Assembly: GCF_022539505.1 (NCBI RefSeq)
Contig: NC_061508.1
Location: 262,204,736-262,268,735, forward strand
DNA: 64,000 nt
Source of the DNA: Lolium rigidum
Taxonomy: Eukaryota > Streptophyta > Magnoliopsida > Poales > Poaceae
Reading direction: 5' to 3'
Part shown: positions 21,232 through 30,534 of the stretch, in pieces
How the letters are laid out: every line of letters starts with the position of its first letter
How positions within the stretch are numbered: position 1 is the stretch's first letter
Made by a program: the position numbers and the translations under genes
Notes under the pieces: model-generated
Database searches by the model: none
What the model was told of the DNA's origin: nothing
Seen by the model: only the letters and a program-made list of their open reading frames with translations

Positions 21232-22677
21232 TGATGTCTACGGGTGCTTCTATTCTTGTAGAAAGTGTTGGGCCTCCAAGAGCAGAGGTTTGTAGAACAG
21301 CAGCAAGTTTCCCTTAAGTGGATCACACAAGGTTTATCGAACTCAGGGAGGAAGAGGTCAAAGATATCCCTCTCAAGCAACCCTGCAATCACGATACAAG
21401 AAGTCTCTTGTGTCCCCAACACACCTAATACACTTGTCAGATGTATAGGTGCACTAGTTCGGCGAAGAGATAGTGAAATACAAGTAGTATGGATGTATAT
21501 GAGTGGTAATAGCAATCTGAATAAAATATGGCAGCGAGTAAACATGCAATAGAACAGTAAATAAACGGAGTTTCAGTGTTTGGAAACAAGGCCTAGGGAT
21601 CATACTTTCACTAGTGGACACTCTCAACATTGCAATCATAATTGGATATAAATATAAACACTTCACTATGCTATTCCGAATTACTCTCTGGCAAGATAAC
21701 GAACTCTAATTCATCATGTAGGCAAACCTTAAAGATGTATTCCCAAGTACTAATAAACACCCCACGCTGTCACTTTGAGCATTCATAGGAGGTACTAACA
21801 CACCACAATTTCATAGAGACATCCAACTCAAATCATAACTCAGTGAATAAGTATTCTGTGAAATATAGCCTAAGAGACCCACACGGTGCACACACTGTCA
21901 CCTTTACACACGTGGGACAAGGAGTCTCCGGAGATCACATAAGTAAAATCCACTTGAATAGCATAATGACATCTAGATTACAAACTCATCATATGGATCT
22001 CAATCATGTAAGGCAGCTCATGAGATCATTGTATTGAAGTACATGGGAGAGAGATTAACCACATAGCTACCGGTACAGCCCTTAGCCTCGATGGAGAACT
22101 ACTCCCTCCTCATGGGAGACAGCAGCGGTGATGAAGATGGCAGTGGTGTCGATGGAGATGCCTTCCGGGGGCACTTCCCCGTCCCGGCGGCGTGCCGGAA
22201 CAGAGACTCCTGTCCCCCAGATCTTGGCTTCGCGATGGCGGCGGCTCTGGAAGGTTTCTCGTACCGTGGCTTTTCCGTATCGAAGATTTAGGTCGTGGAC
22301 CTTTAAATAGGCGAAGAGGCGGAGTCGGAAGGCCGACGGGGCCACCACACGCAGGGCGGCGCGCCCGACTCCTTGGCCGCGCCGCCCACACGTGTGGGCC
22401 CCCGTGGCCCTCCTCTCGGTGGCTCTCGGGTGTTCTGGAAGCTTCGTGGAATTCTAAGTTGCTCGGCGTTGATTTCGTCCGATTCCGAGAATATTTCCTT
22501 ACTAGGATTTCTGAAACCAAAAACAGCAAAAAACAGCAACTGGCTCTTCGGCATCTCGTCAATAGGTTAGTGCCGGAAAATGCATAATAATGACATATAA
22601 TGTGTATAAAACATGTGAGTATCATCATAAAAGTAGCATGGAACATAAGAAATTATAGATACGTTTGAGACGTATCA
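21232..22677 (-). mobile_element. Athila-type element A2: 5' LTR
   Basis: 1,446 bp, TGATACGTCTCAAACGTATC ... GTAGACATCA on the minus strand. Followed at 22678 by an Angela LTR cut at the same base, so A2 appears to have inserted into that Angela LTR. The five bases to the right are CTCCC; the left copy would be in the gap. Confidence 0.88.
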
Positions 22678-23422
22678 CTCCCACATATTCAACGATAACT
22701 TAGTGATCGATTGACACATTTACATACGATACCGATTCCCTTTGTCACGCGATATTTTACTTGTCTGAGGTTTGATCATCGGTATCTCCATACCTTGTTC
22801 AACCTCGTCTCCGACAAGTACTCATTACTCGTACCGTGGCATATCATCTCTTGTGAACTAGTCACATGCTTGCAAGCTAATCAGACGACATTCCACCGAG
22901 AGGGCCCGGAGTATATCTATCCGTCATCGGTATGGACAAATCCCACTCTTGATCCATATGCCTCAACTCATACTTTCCGAATACTTAATCCCATCTTTAT
23001 AACCACCCATTTACGCAGTGGCGTTTGATGTAATCAAAGTACACTTCCGGTATAAGTGATTTACATGATCTCATGGTCGAAGGACTAGGTAACTATGTAG
23101 CGTAAGCTTATAGCAAGTTGATCTTAATGACTTGATATTATGCTACGCTCATTTGGGTGTGTGTCCATTATATCATTCATTCAATGACATAACCTTGTTA
23201 TTAATAACATCCAATGTTCATGATCACGAAACCATGATCATCTATTAATCAACAAGCTAGTTATACAAGAGGCTTTCTAGGGACTCCTTGTTGTTTACAT
23301 TACACACATGTATCAATGTTTCGGTTAATACAATTATAGCATGATATGCAAACTTTTATCATAAACACAAATATATATTATAATAACCACTTTATTATTG
23401 CCTCTTGGGCATATCTCCAACA
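22678..23422 (-). mobile_element. Angela/BARE-1/WIS Copia LTR, 5' part
   Basis: Minus strand from TGTTGGAGATATGCCCAAGAG (23422) through the typical GAAACATTGATACATGTG and CATGAACATTGGATGT text, about 745 bp. It is cut at GTGGGAG, the place where element A2 begins. The same LTR on the plus strand is at 59958. Its other half is not found on the far side of A2 because of the gap. Confidence 0.9.
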
Positions 23423-24690
23423 CCTTGCATGTAGGTAGTTCAAAATTTCGTAAAAAACGTGTCGGGTAGTTCAAGCAGTTCAAGCTCATTGCACGAGCAG
23501 TGCAGGCTCATGTCACCCGGAAGTTCAATGCTCTATTTTTTGCGGGGCGGAAATCTATCGTGCAAATCTCATCGTTTTGATCACCGACCACCTCAATCGT
23601 TGGCACCAAAAGCTTTATATGGTAAAGTATTGTTTGGAACTTTGTTCCGCCTCTGGCTGGCCAGACCTCACCGCCGCCCTCGCCCAGCCTTCCATTCGCA
23701 CCCTCGAATCCCCCAGCCTCCAGCACCAGCCCAACGCCTCCCGAGCCAACTACCGCCCGCCCGGTCCCTGCCACACCCCTCTCGATCCCTCCTCGCCGGA
23801 AAGCGTGCCCGCCACCACCGAGAAGACCTCGTCCCCCAACCACCGAGCGCGATCAGACGACGTTGTCGATTCGGTTAGCCGCTGCTGCCTCTCCCTCCAG
23901 CGTCTAGCCCCGCTTTTCGGCGTGCGGTCCCTATCTGCCCTCCCCTATTCTCCAAGGTGAAAGTGCTAGAAAATAATAAACTCAACCATAGGGAAGTACA
24001 TTAACCAATCCCTATCGCCAGGCAGGTACCTTGGAGCCTTATACTCTACCCGTCCACAGAGAGACAGAGGGCGCTTTTGGGCGATCCCGGGCGTTCCACC
24101 TCGCCGCCGCCAGATCAGCGGGTTCCTCACCCTCCGACGGCTGCGCCGGCATCGGGAGGATGGGGAAGCCCTGATCTGCGGTGTGTAAATAGCGTAGGTT
24201 CGGTTTGGGAGCTAGCCGGCGGTGTTGGGGAGTGGGCGGCGCGGGCGGAGTGGCGTTTGCGACGGAGGTCTTCCTCTCCGGCGGTGGAGGTCCGAGGAGC
24301 TCTGCTGCTGATCTTCCGTCTTCCGCGTGCTCGGGGCTCGATGGAGCTGCTGGGTGCGACAATCCCTCGCTGGAGTCGGCGGGATGGCGGATCCGGGGTC
24401 TCGAAGAACTGAAACGAGCTGGTGATGCGGTGCAGGGCGTTGGCTTTGGCGGCGCTGGATGGAGGCCCTCCGGGGTCGAGCTTCGTCGACTTCCCGTCCG
24501 CAGAGGGGCTGCTCCAAATCCAAGGCATGTGTGGAGCAGCAGCGGCGGCACGCCGGCGGTACATCTTTGTCGTCGTCTTCGTCAACGGGGTGCTGAGGAG
24601 CTTCGTTGTTTTTTTCCTTTTGTCTCAGGACCTTTCTGTAAGAACCTTGTGCTAAATATCATCAGCTCTTTTCCCGCAAAAAAAAGAAAA
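23423..24690. other. Unclassified GC-rich region
   Basis: Contains short recurring words (AGTTCAA, AAGTACA) seen in some Triticeae DNA transposons and long GC-rich frames on both strands (about 23459-23960, 24039-24700) rich in Pro, Arg, Ala and Ser, with no domain. It ends near 24680 in CCCGCAAAAAAAAG, which might be a poly(A) tail of a retroposed sequence. I cannot assign a gene. Confidence 0.4.
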
Positions 24691-24911
24691 CAATAGCGAA
24701 GTACAATGTGTATTGCGGGCAGCACATGCAAATATGATAAGAAGTACAACATGCAGGAAGTATACATATCAAAAATAATAAAAATCATCCATTATATTAT
24801 TTCACATGAAGTACAAGATGCTCTTCCGAGAAAAAGGGGATTGCAACCCTTCGAATGATGGAAGTACACGAGATTGAAATGGGAATGGCGGAGAGAAAAT
24901 ATAGTGACAAT
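24691..24911. other. Unclassified AT-rich DNA
   Basis: Several AAGTACA words continue here. No gene seen. Confidence 0.3.
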
Positions 24912-25175
24912 AAAAAAACAAAATAATCCGGTCATCCGCAAGAAAGTTCAAATACTTGACGCTGAGAATTACAACCATTCGACATGAGCAGTACACCCAC
25001 TTAACATCGGAAGTACAAAAAAACCAACAAAATCTAAATGTACAAAAAAACAAAATAATCCCATTATCCGCAAGGAAGTTCTAATACTTGACGCCGATAA
25101 GTACAATCATTCGACACGAGTAGTACAACCACTTAATATAGACAGTACAAGAAAACCGAAAAAATCTCAATGTAC
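24912..25175. repeat. Two tandem copies of a 132 bp unit
   Basis: 24912-25043 and 25044-25175 align along their full length, each starting at an A7-CAAAATAATCC word and ending in AATCT(A/C)AATGTAC. The copies differ at many single sites, so the duplication is old. Confidence 0.85.
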
Positions 25176-25190
25176 AAAAAAAATCATCTA

Positions 25191-25258
25191 GCATGTTATT
25201 TATCTTTATGGAGAGACACCTCTAGTGAACTATGGAGAGACACCTCTAAAATATAAAA
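25191..25258. repeat. Short retroelement LTR patch
   Basis: TATTTATCTT followed by GGAGAGACACCTCTAGTGAACT matches the interior of the WHAM-like LTRs (for example 41100-41140). The GGAGAGACACCTCTA part is immediately repeated. Only about 50 bp of the LTR is present and no LTR ends, so it is a filler-type insertion. Confidence 0.75.
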
Positions 25259-25715
25259 ATACGTAACCTACAAAAAAAATAACAAATTGTACTGGTCATA
25301 ATATAAGGATTAATTAGACGCGTACTATTCACATTATAGCAAAGTTTCATTTTCACTTTTTTTTTAGGTTACATATGGACGTATTTTTTCTTACAAATTT
25401 GCACAAGTAAGTATTAAGTTGACATGTACGTGTGAATAATATTTCAATTTCTTGAAAATATTTCAATATTATTTTTCAATTTTTTTGAAATCGGGTGCGC
25501 TTATACCTAGGTTCTACGCCATATTTACCAAGAGGAGGTGCTACTACTTGAATAGTGCCCGAGAGGGGATGCTACCAACTTTTCAAAATCTTCAACCAAA
25601 ACCTAGAGTGCTCGGCTGGGAGGAATTTCAGACTCACGCTTACGGGATGACGTGGAGGCATATGGTTAGTGCTATCAGGATCATGACACGCCCACGAAAT
25701 CAGCACGTCAGTCCA
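25259..25715. other. AT-rich DNA before the AP2 element
   Basis: No gene or family recognised. Includes the flank of the DNA element that begins at 25719. Confidence 0.3.
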
Positions 25716-25888
25716 TAAGAGCATCTCCAACAGACGCGCTAAAAGGCCCGCGCGGTAAAAAAAACCGCCGGTTTGCCGCGCGCTGCTCCAGCAGATGCGG
25801 GAAAATGGCGCGCGCTAAAAAATTTGCCGCCCGCGCGCTTTCGCGCTATCCCGCGCGGGAAACTTGCCGCGTGCGATGGCGCGCGCGG

Positions 25889-25894
25889 TATAAA
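25889..25894 (+). promoter_or_regulatory. TATA box of the AP2 gene
   Basis: TATAAA in GCGCGGTATAAACACGCC, about 135 bp before the chosen ATG and inside the DNA element, followed by a C/T-rich leader (about 25921-25975) typical of grass transcription starts. Confidence 0.65.
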
Positions 25895-26027
25895 CACGCC
25901 ACGCGCGAGCGCGGGCAACTGTCACTTCCTCCACGCGTCTCTCTCCCTCCTCGTCTCTCTCGCTCCCGCGCCGCTCCACCTCCGGCCGCTCCGCCTCCTC
26001 CCGCGCCGCTCCACCTCCGTCCGCGAG

Positions 26028-26672
26028 ATGCCTCCGCACCGCCGCCCCTCCTCCGGCTACCACGGCGTCCGGGCGCGGCCAAGCGGCCGGTTCGACGCGG
26101 AAATCCGCTCCGGCGAGGAGCGGATCCGCCTCGGCACCTTCGACACCACGCACGAGGCGGCGCGGGCGTACGACACCGTCGCGTGGCGGCTCGGCCGCTC
26201 GCGTCGGTCGATGAACTTCGACGATGTCTTCACGCGCGAGCAGGCGGAGATGCTGGCGCCGCCGTCGCCGATGATCACGCGCGAACAGCAGCGCCGCCAT
26301 CGGGAGCTGGAGCAGCGCCTCCTCATCGCCGAGCGCGACGAGGCGCTGCGCGTCGAATGGGCGCGGCGCTTCCCCGAGGACGTCGCCGCCACGGAGGCCT
26401 TCTACGCGCAGAAGGAGGAGGACAAGGCGGCGATGAAAGCGAAGAAGAAGGCGAGCCGCGAGAAGCGCCGCGCCGAGTCCGCGGCGAGGAAGAAGGCGAG
26501 GACCGACGCGGCGGCGAGGAGGAAGGAGGAAAGGAAGAACACCGCAGGGCCGTCGACCGTCGTCCTCTCATCCTCCTCCGACTTCCAGTACACGACGACG
26601 TCGACGCTGGTGTCGGACACGACACTGAGCAGCTCCGACTTCGACTGGGAGTCCGACGACCAGTTCGAGTAG
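26028..26672 (+). CDS. AP2/ERF-domain protein in a DNA transposon
   Basis: Uninterrupted frame of 214 codons. Residues 10-64 form one AP2/ERF DNA-binding domain: GYHGVRARPSGRFDAEIRSG is the YRG-type half, and the EAARAYDTVAWRLG and SMNF blocks are the RAYD half. The usual Trp of the WLG motif is replaced (IRLGTF). Residues 84-170 are highly charged and probably helical, ending in a very basic nuclear-signal-like stretch (KAKKKASREKRR, ARKKAR). Residues 176-214 are Ser-rich and acidic (SSSDFDWESDDQFE), like an activation tail. The start at 26028 is chosen because it lies downstream of the TATA box and begins MPPHRRPSSGY; the frame is open back to an ATG at 25773, which is upstream of the TATA box. 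Similar AP2-like proteins are numerous in Triticeae by memory. Expression is not known. Confidence 0.82.
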   Translation: MPPHRRPSSGYHGVRARPSGRFDAEIRSGEERIRLGTFDTTHEAARAYDTVAWRLGRSRRSMNFDDVFTREQAEMLAPPSPMITREQQRRHRELEQRLLIAERDEALRVEWARRFPEDVAATEAFYAQKEEDKAAMKAKKKASREKRRAESAARKKARTDAAARRKEERKNTAGPSTVVLSSSSDFQYTTTSTLVSDTTLSSSDFDWESDDQFE

Positions 26673-26987
26673 TAGTTTTATTTTAGTATTTTCGTTTAAA
26701 TGTCGCATTGTATCGTCGCACTTTAAATATATTCGTATTTTCGATCAAATTTCATAGTTTGTTTGATGAATTTTCAAAAAAAAAACGGTCGGACTAGCAG
26801 TTTGTGACGCGCGCGCGCTGCAAAATAGCGCCTCTGGCGGAGGTGCGTTTTTCGCACACCAACGCGCGCTGCAAAATACAGCCTCCGCCGAGGGCAAATT
26901 CGCTATGCCACGCGCGAACGGTATGCAGCGCGCCCAATCGCCGATATAGCGCGCGAGATTTTACAGCGCCTGTTGAAGATGCTCTAA

Positions 26988-27856
26988 GACTATTTTCTAA
27001 GTAGTTGCCCGCACGTCTAGGATTATTGGTTGCACTTTCCCATTCCCCCTATTGTCGCTGCTATACCACATTCCCATTGTGGACGTGTTGGACCGATCTA
27101 CGTCCTGTACCGGTGCAAGGGAGGGAAGCACAACTATGGGAAGAGCGGAGAGCGGAAGGAGAGAGCGATGTTCTGATCATGATAGATAAAGTGGTACCTT
27201 AGATAAAGTGGGTACACGTGTACATCTCAATTTTCCAATGAAGTAGAATTGGAAACACCACGAACAAAATTAAGGAAGTATGTGAGATCCAATCTGTAGC
27301 CCCACAGGTTTTCTAAGTTTGGACTGCCTTGTCTTTTCACAATTTTCAGCTTCTTACAAAAACCAAGACCAAGGGTAAGTCTGTTCAAATCTAAAATAAA
27401 TTCCAATTCTTCACTAGTTCTATCCCAGCTTGCTCACTTCCTAGCCAAGCCCAATCCGTGGATGGCACCAATGCAGCGCACCTACAATCTCTAGCTGGCC
27501 TCATACAGTCATACAACTACATGTGCGGCACATCAACGTACATAAATTTATCTTTTCTTGTATATATAAATCTCGTTGTCTCATAAAAATTATATAGGTC
27601 ACATAATTCATTTAAGATTTTAACTTAAAAAAAGGGAATAATTTTAGTGAAAATCAAATAAAGATATGGTAAAAAACGTTCGAGCATAAGAAAATAATAT
27701 CAGTTTTCTATTTTGTAATTTAGTAAATTGTTCAGTGTATCGAGTAAAATATTCTTGTACGTCCAAATAATTTTTTCTTTAAATATTTTTTAAGTCTTTA
27801 AATTTTAGATTTTTAAACGGATAAAAATTGCTAGCTTATCTTTCCATAGAAATGGA
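26988..27856. other. Unassigned, mostly AT-rich
   Basis: No domain or repeat family recognised. Very AT-rich from about 27540 onward. Confidence 0.3.
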
Positions 27857-28063
27857 TTGAATATTTCAACGTACTCTTTGGCTTGGCCAGGTTTGTCTGT
27901 CTCTACTAATAAAATTGCAATCCGTATCAGAAATGGTGAAAATGTTAATATCTCGACTGATCCTGGATCCCTTTTTAGTGAGAACAGAAAAATCATCACT
28001 CCAAGAGGCATTGCAGTGTATACTACAGTTTTAGAGCTTACTAGTCATGTGACATGCTACTAG
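27857..28063 (+). other. Open frame of unknown origin beside element B
   Basis: A 68-codon frame containing YSLAWPGLSVSTNK, RIRNGENVNISTDPG and TPRGIAVYTT reads like protein rather than random AT-rich DNA, but I do not recognise it. Element B inserted seven bases after its stop. Across B (34584-34633) the sequence continues with no obvious frame. It may be an old gene fragment. Confidence 0.3.
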
Positions 28064-28069
28064 GATGAA

Positions 28070-29542
28070 TGATACGTCTCCAACGTATCTATAATTTCTT
28101 ATGTTCCATGCTAGTTTTATGACAATACCTACATGTTTTATTCATACGTTATATCGTTTTTATGCGTTTTCCGGAACTAACCTATTAACGAGATGCCAAA
28201 GTGTCAGTTCCTGTTTTCTGCTGTTTTTGGTTTCAGAAATCCTAGTAAGGAAATATTCTCGGAATTGGACGAAATCAACGCCCAATATCTTATTTTTCCA
28301 CGAAGCTTCCAGAACACCGGAGAGAGACCAGAGGGGAGCCAGGGGGACCCCACACGCCAGGGCAGCGCGACCAAAGGGTGGGGCGCGCCCCCCTATTGTG
28401 TGGCCCCACCAGGGCCCCTCCGAGGCTGCATTTCCGCCTACTTAAGGTCTCCATCGCGAAAACCCTAAACCAATAAGCCACGATACGAGAAAAGTTCCAG
28501 AGCCGCCGCCATCGCGAAGCCAAAATTCGGGGGACAGAAGTCTCTGTTCCGGCACGCCGCCGGGACGGGGAAGTGCCCCCGGAAGGCATCTCCATCAACA
28601 CCTCCGCCATCTCCATCGACGCTGCTGTCTCCTATGATGAGGAGGGAGTAGTTCTCCCCCGAGGCTAAGGGTTTTACCATAGCTATGTGGTTCATCTCTC
28701 TCTCCCATGTGATCTTTATGTGATCATGAACTTTGTGATCTAGTTGAATATCATCTATGTACTACTCTAGTGATGTTATTAAAGTACTCTATTCCTCCTT
28801 CATGATGTAATGGTGACAGTGTGTGCATCATGTAGTACTTGGCATAGGTTATGATTGTGATCTCTTGTAGATTATGAAGTTAACTATTACTATGATAGTA
28901 TTGATGCGATCTATTCCCCCTTTCATAGCCTGATAGTGACAGTGTGCATGCTATGTTAGTACTCGGTATATTTGCAATGATCTATCATGCACTCTAAGGT
29001 TATTTAAATATGAACATCGAATGTTGTGGAGCTTGTTAACTCCGGCATTGAGGTGCTCTTGTAGCCCTACACAATTAATGGTGTTTGTCATCCAACAAGA
29101 GAGTGTAGAGAAAGTAGTATTTGTTTATTCAGTTATGTGATCAATGTTGAGAGTGTCCACTAGTGAAAGTATGATCCCTAGGCCTCATTTCTAAGCATTG
29201 AAACTCCGTTTATTTACTGTTTTGTTGCATGTTTACTCGCTGCCATATTTTATTCAGATTGCTATTACCACTCATATACATCCATACTACTTGTATTTTA
29301 CTATCTCTTCGCCGAACTAGTGCACCTATACATCTGACAAGTGTATTAGGTGTGTTGGGGACACAAGAGACTTATTGTATCGTGATTGCAGGGTTGCTTG
29401 AGAGGGATATCTTTGTCCTCTACCTCCCTGAGTTCGATAAACCTTGGGTGATTCACTTAAGGGAAACTTGCTGCTGTTCTACAAACCTCTGCTCTTGGAG
29501 GCCCAACACTATCTACAGGAATAGAAGCGTGCGTAGACATCA
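28070..29542 (+). repeat. Element B 5' LTR
   Basis: 1,473 bp, TGATACGTCTCCAACGTATC to GCGTAGACATCA. The first 20 bases can fold as a 7 bp hairpin. Homologous to LTRs at 13709-15412, 21232-22677 and 63496-64000. Confidence 0.93.
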
Positions 29543-29552
29543 AGCTATTTTC

Positions 29553-29700
29553 TGGCGCCGTTGCCGGGGAGGTAAGGTAAAAGGCACTCACACTCCGGAC
29601 CCCGGCAACCAAGCTATTTTCTGGCGCCGTTGCCGGGGAGGTAAGGTAAAAGGTATTCACATCCTCCGACTACTAAGCTATTCCTAGCATTGTTGCCGGT
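29553..29700 (+). promoter_or_regulatory. Triplicated tRNA-Asp-type primer binding site
   Basis: TGGCGCCGTTGCCGGGGA, complementary to the 3' end of plant tRNA-Asp, occurs at 29553-29570 and again at 29622-29639 in a 69 bp tandem repeat. A degenerate third copy (TAGCATTGTTGCCGGT) is at 29685-29700. Only the first lies ten bases from the LTR, the normal place. Confidence 0.9.
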
Positions 29701-29853
29701 GTGTGAGTGCTCGAAGTTATTTCCTTTAGATCCTGCAATTGCATCTTTTTGTTTCTTGTTCACTAGTTAGGCATAATGGAAAATAACAATGAGCTTTTTA
29801 TTCTATTTCCTGAGTTAAGACATGGATTGTTTGATGCGAAAATTTAAAAACCT

Positions 29854-30534
29854 ATGGAACCTTATTTGCATGCTAGTAGCAATGATATTAGTATGAACGC
29901 TTCGAACACCATTGTTGCTAATGCTATGGAAGAATTTAAGCTTGGGGAAGCTGGTTTTGATGAGCATGATATTTTTAGTCCCCCAAGTTTTGAGGAGAAA
30001 ATTTACTTTGATGATACTTTGCCTCCCATTTATGATGATTATAATGATAGTGGTATTTTGGTGCCACCTACTATGGAGGATAAAGGTTATTATGATTATA
30101 CCATGCCTGCAATTTATGATGATTACAATGATGGTTATGGTAGTTTTACTCCCACTATTGCTAATAAAATTGATTATGCCTATGTGGAGAGTAATGATAC
30201 TTTTATGCATGTGAATAAGAATGCTTTATGTGATAGTTATATTGTTGAGTTTGTTCATGATGCCACTGAAAGTTATTATGAGAGAGGGAAACATGGTTGT
30301 ATGCATCTTAATAATATTAAGTTTCCCCTCTTTATGTTGAGAATCTTGAAGTTACTCGTGTTTTATCTTCCTATGCTTGTCACTTTGCTCCTCATGAATT
30401 TATTTGTGTACAAGATTCCTTTTCATAGGAAGTGGGTTAGACTTAAATTTGTTTCATACTTGTTTTTGATGCTCTCTTTGCTTCAACTCTTATTTCTTGC
30501 GAGTGCATCATTAAAATTACTGAGCCCATCTTAA
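29854..30534 (+). CDS. Element B small membrane-type protein
   Basis: A 226-codon frame and the only coding sequence of element B. The ancestral start is probably the ATG at 29776 (MENNNELFILFPEL), but a TAA at 29845-29847 cuts it, leaving the ATG at 29854 (MEPYLHASSNDISMNA). The first ~120 residues are acidic and Tyr/Asp-rich, with repeated PPIYDDYNDSG-type units. Then come SYIVEFVHDATESYYERGK, a strongly hydrophobic segment (LKLLVFYLPMLVTLLLMNLF), a basic IPFHRKWVRLK loop and a second hydrophobic run. Homologues lie in elements A2 and C. No Gag, envelope or enzyme motif is visible. Conservation in three elements suggests past selection; function unknown. Confidence 0.65.
   Translation: MEPYLHASSNDISMNASNTIVANAMEEFKLGEAGFDEHDIFSPPSFEEKIYFDDTLPPIYDDYNDSGILVPPTMEDKGYYDYTMPAIYDDYNDGYGSFTPTIANKIDYAYVESNDTFMHVNKNALCDSYIVEFVHDATESYYERGKHGCMHLNNIKFPLFMLRILKLLVFYLPMLVTLLLMNLFVYKIPFHRKWVRLKFVSYLFLMLSLLQLLFLASASLKLLSPS

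Larger units (their letters stand above)
25719..26984 (+). mobile_element. PIF/Harbinger-like DNA element carrying an AP2 gene
   Basis: 1,266 bp bounded by terminal inverted repeats: GAGCATCTCCAACAG at the left, and GAGCATCTTCAACAG when the right end is reverse-complemented (14 of 15 match, with partial GC-rich match beyond). TAA stands directly outside both ends (25716-25718, 26985-26987), the TWA-type 3 bp target duplication of PIF/Harbinger and Tourist elements. There is no transposase. The only gene is the AP2/ERF frame at 26028-26672. Subterminal DNA on both sides is rich in GCGCGC words. It would need a transposase from elsewhere to move. Confidence 0.8.

Noticed and set aside
13709..22677. 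Reading A1 plus A2 as one element with three LTRs
   Set aside because: Flanking five-base sequences do not match, and the terminal hairpin loops differ (CTCCG in A1, CTCAA in both A2 LTRs).
23459..24696. Several GC-rich frames on both strands, considered as a possible host gene
   Set aside because: No domain, overlapping opposite-strand frames and no splice-consistent structure.
25773..26027. Upstream ATG extending the AP2 protein by 85 residues
   Set aside because: It lies before the TATA box and its translation is low-complexity Ala/Arg/Pro. The start at 26028 fits the promoter and the family-type N-terminus better.
29553..29570. tRNA-like sequence TGGCGCCGTTGCCGGGGA considered as a tRNA gene end
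   Set aside because: Only the 3' 18 bases of tRNA-Asp (complement) are present next to an LTR. It is a primer binding site.
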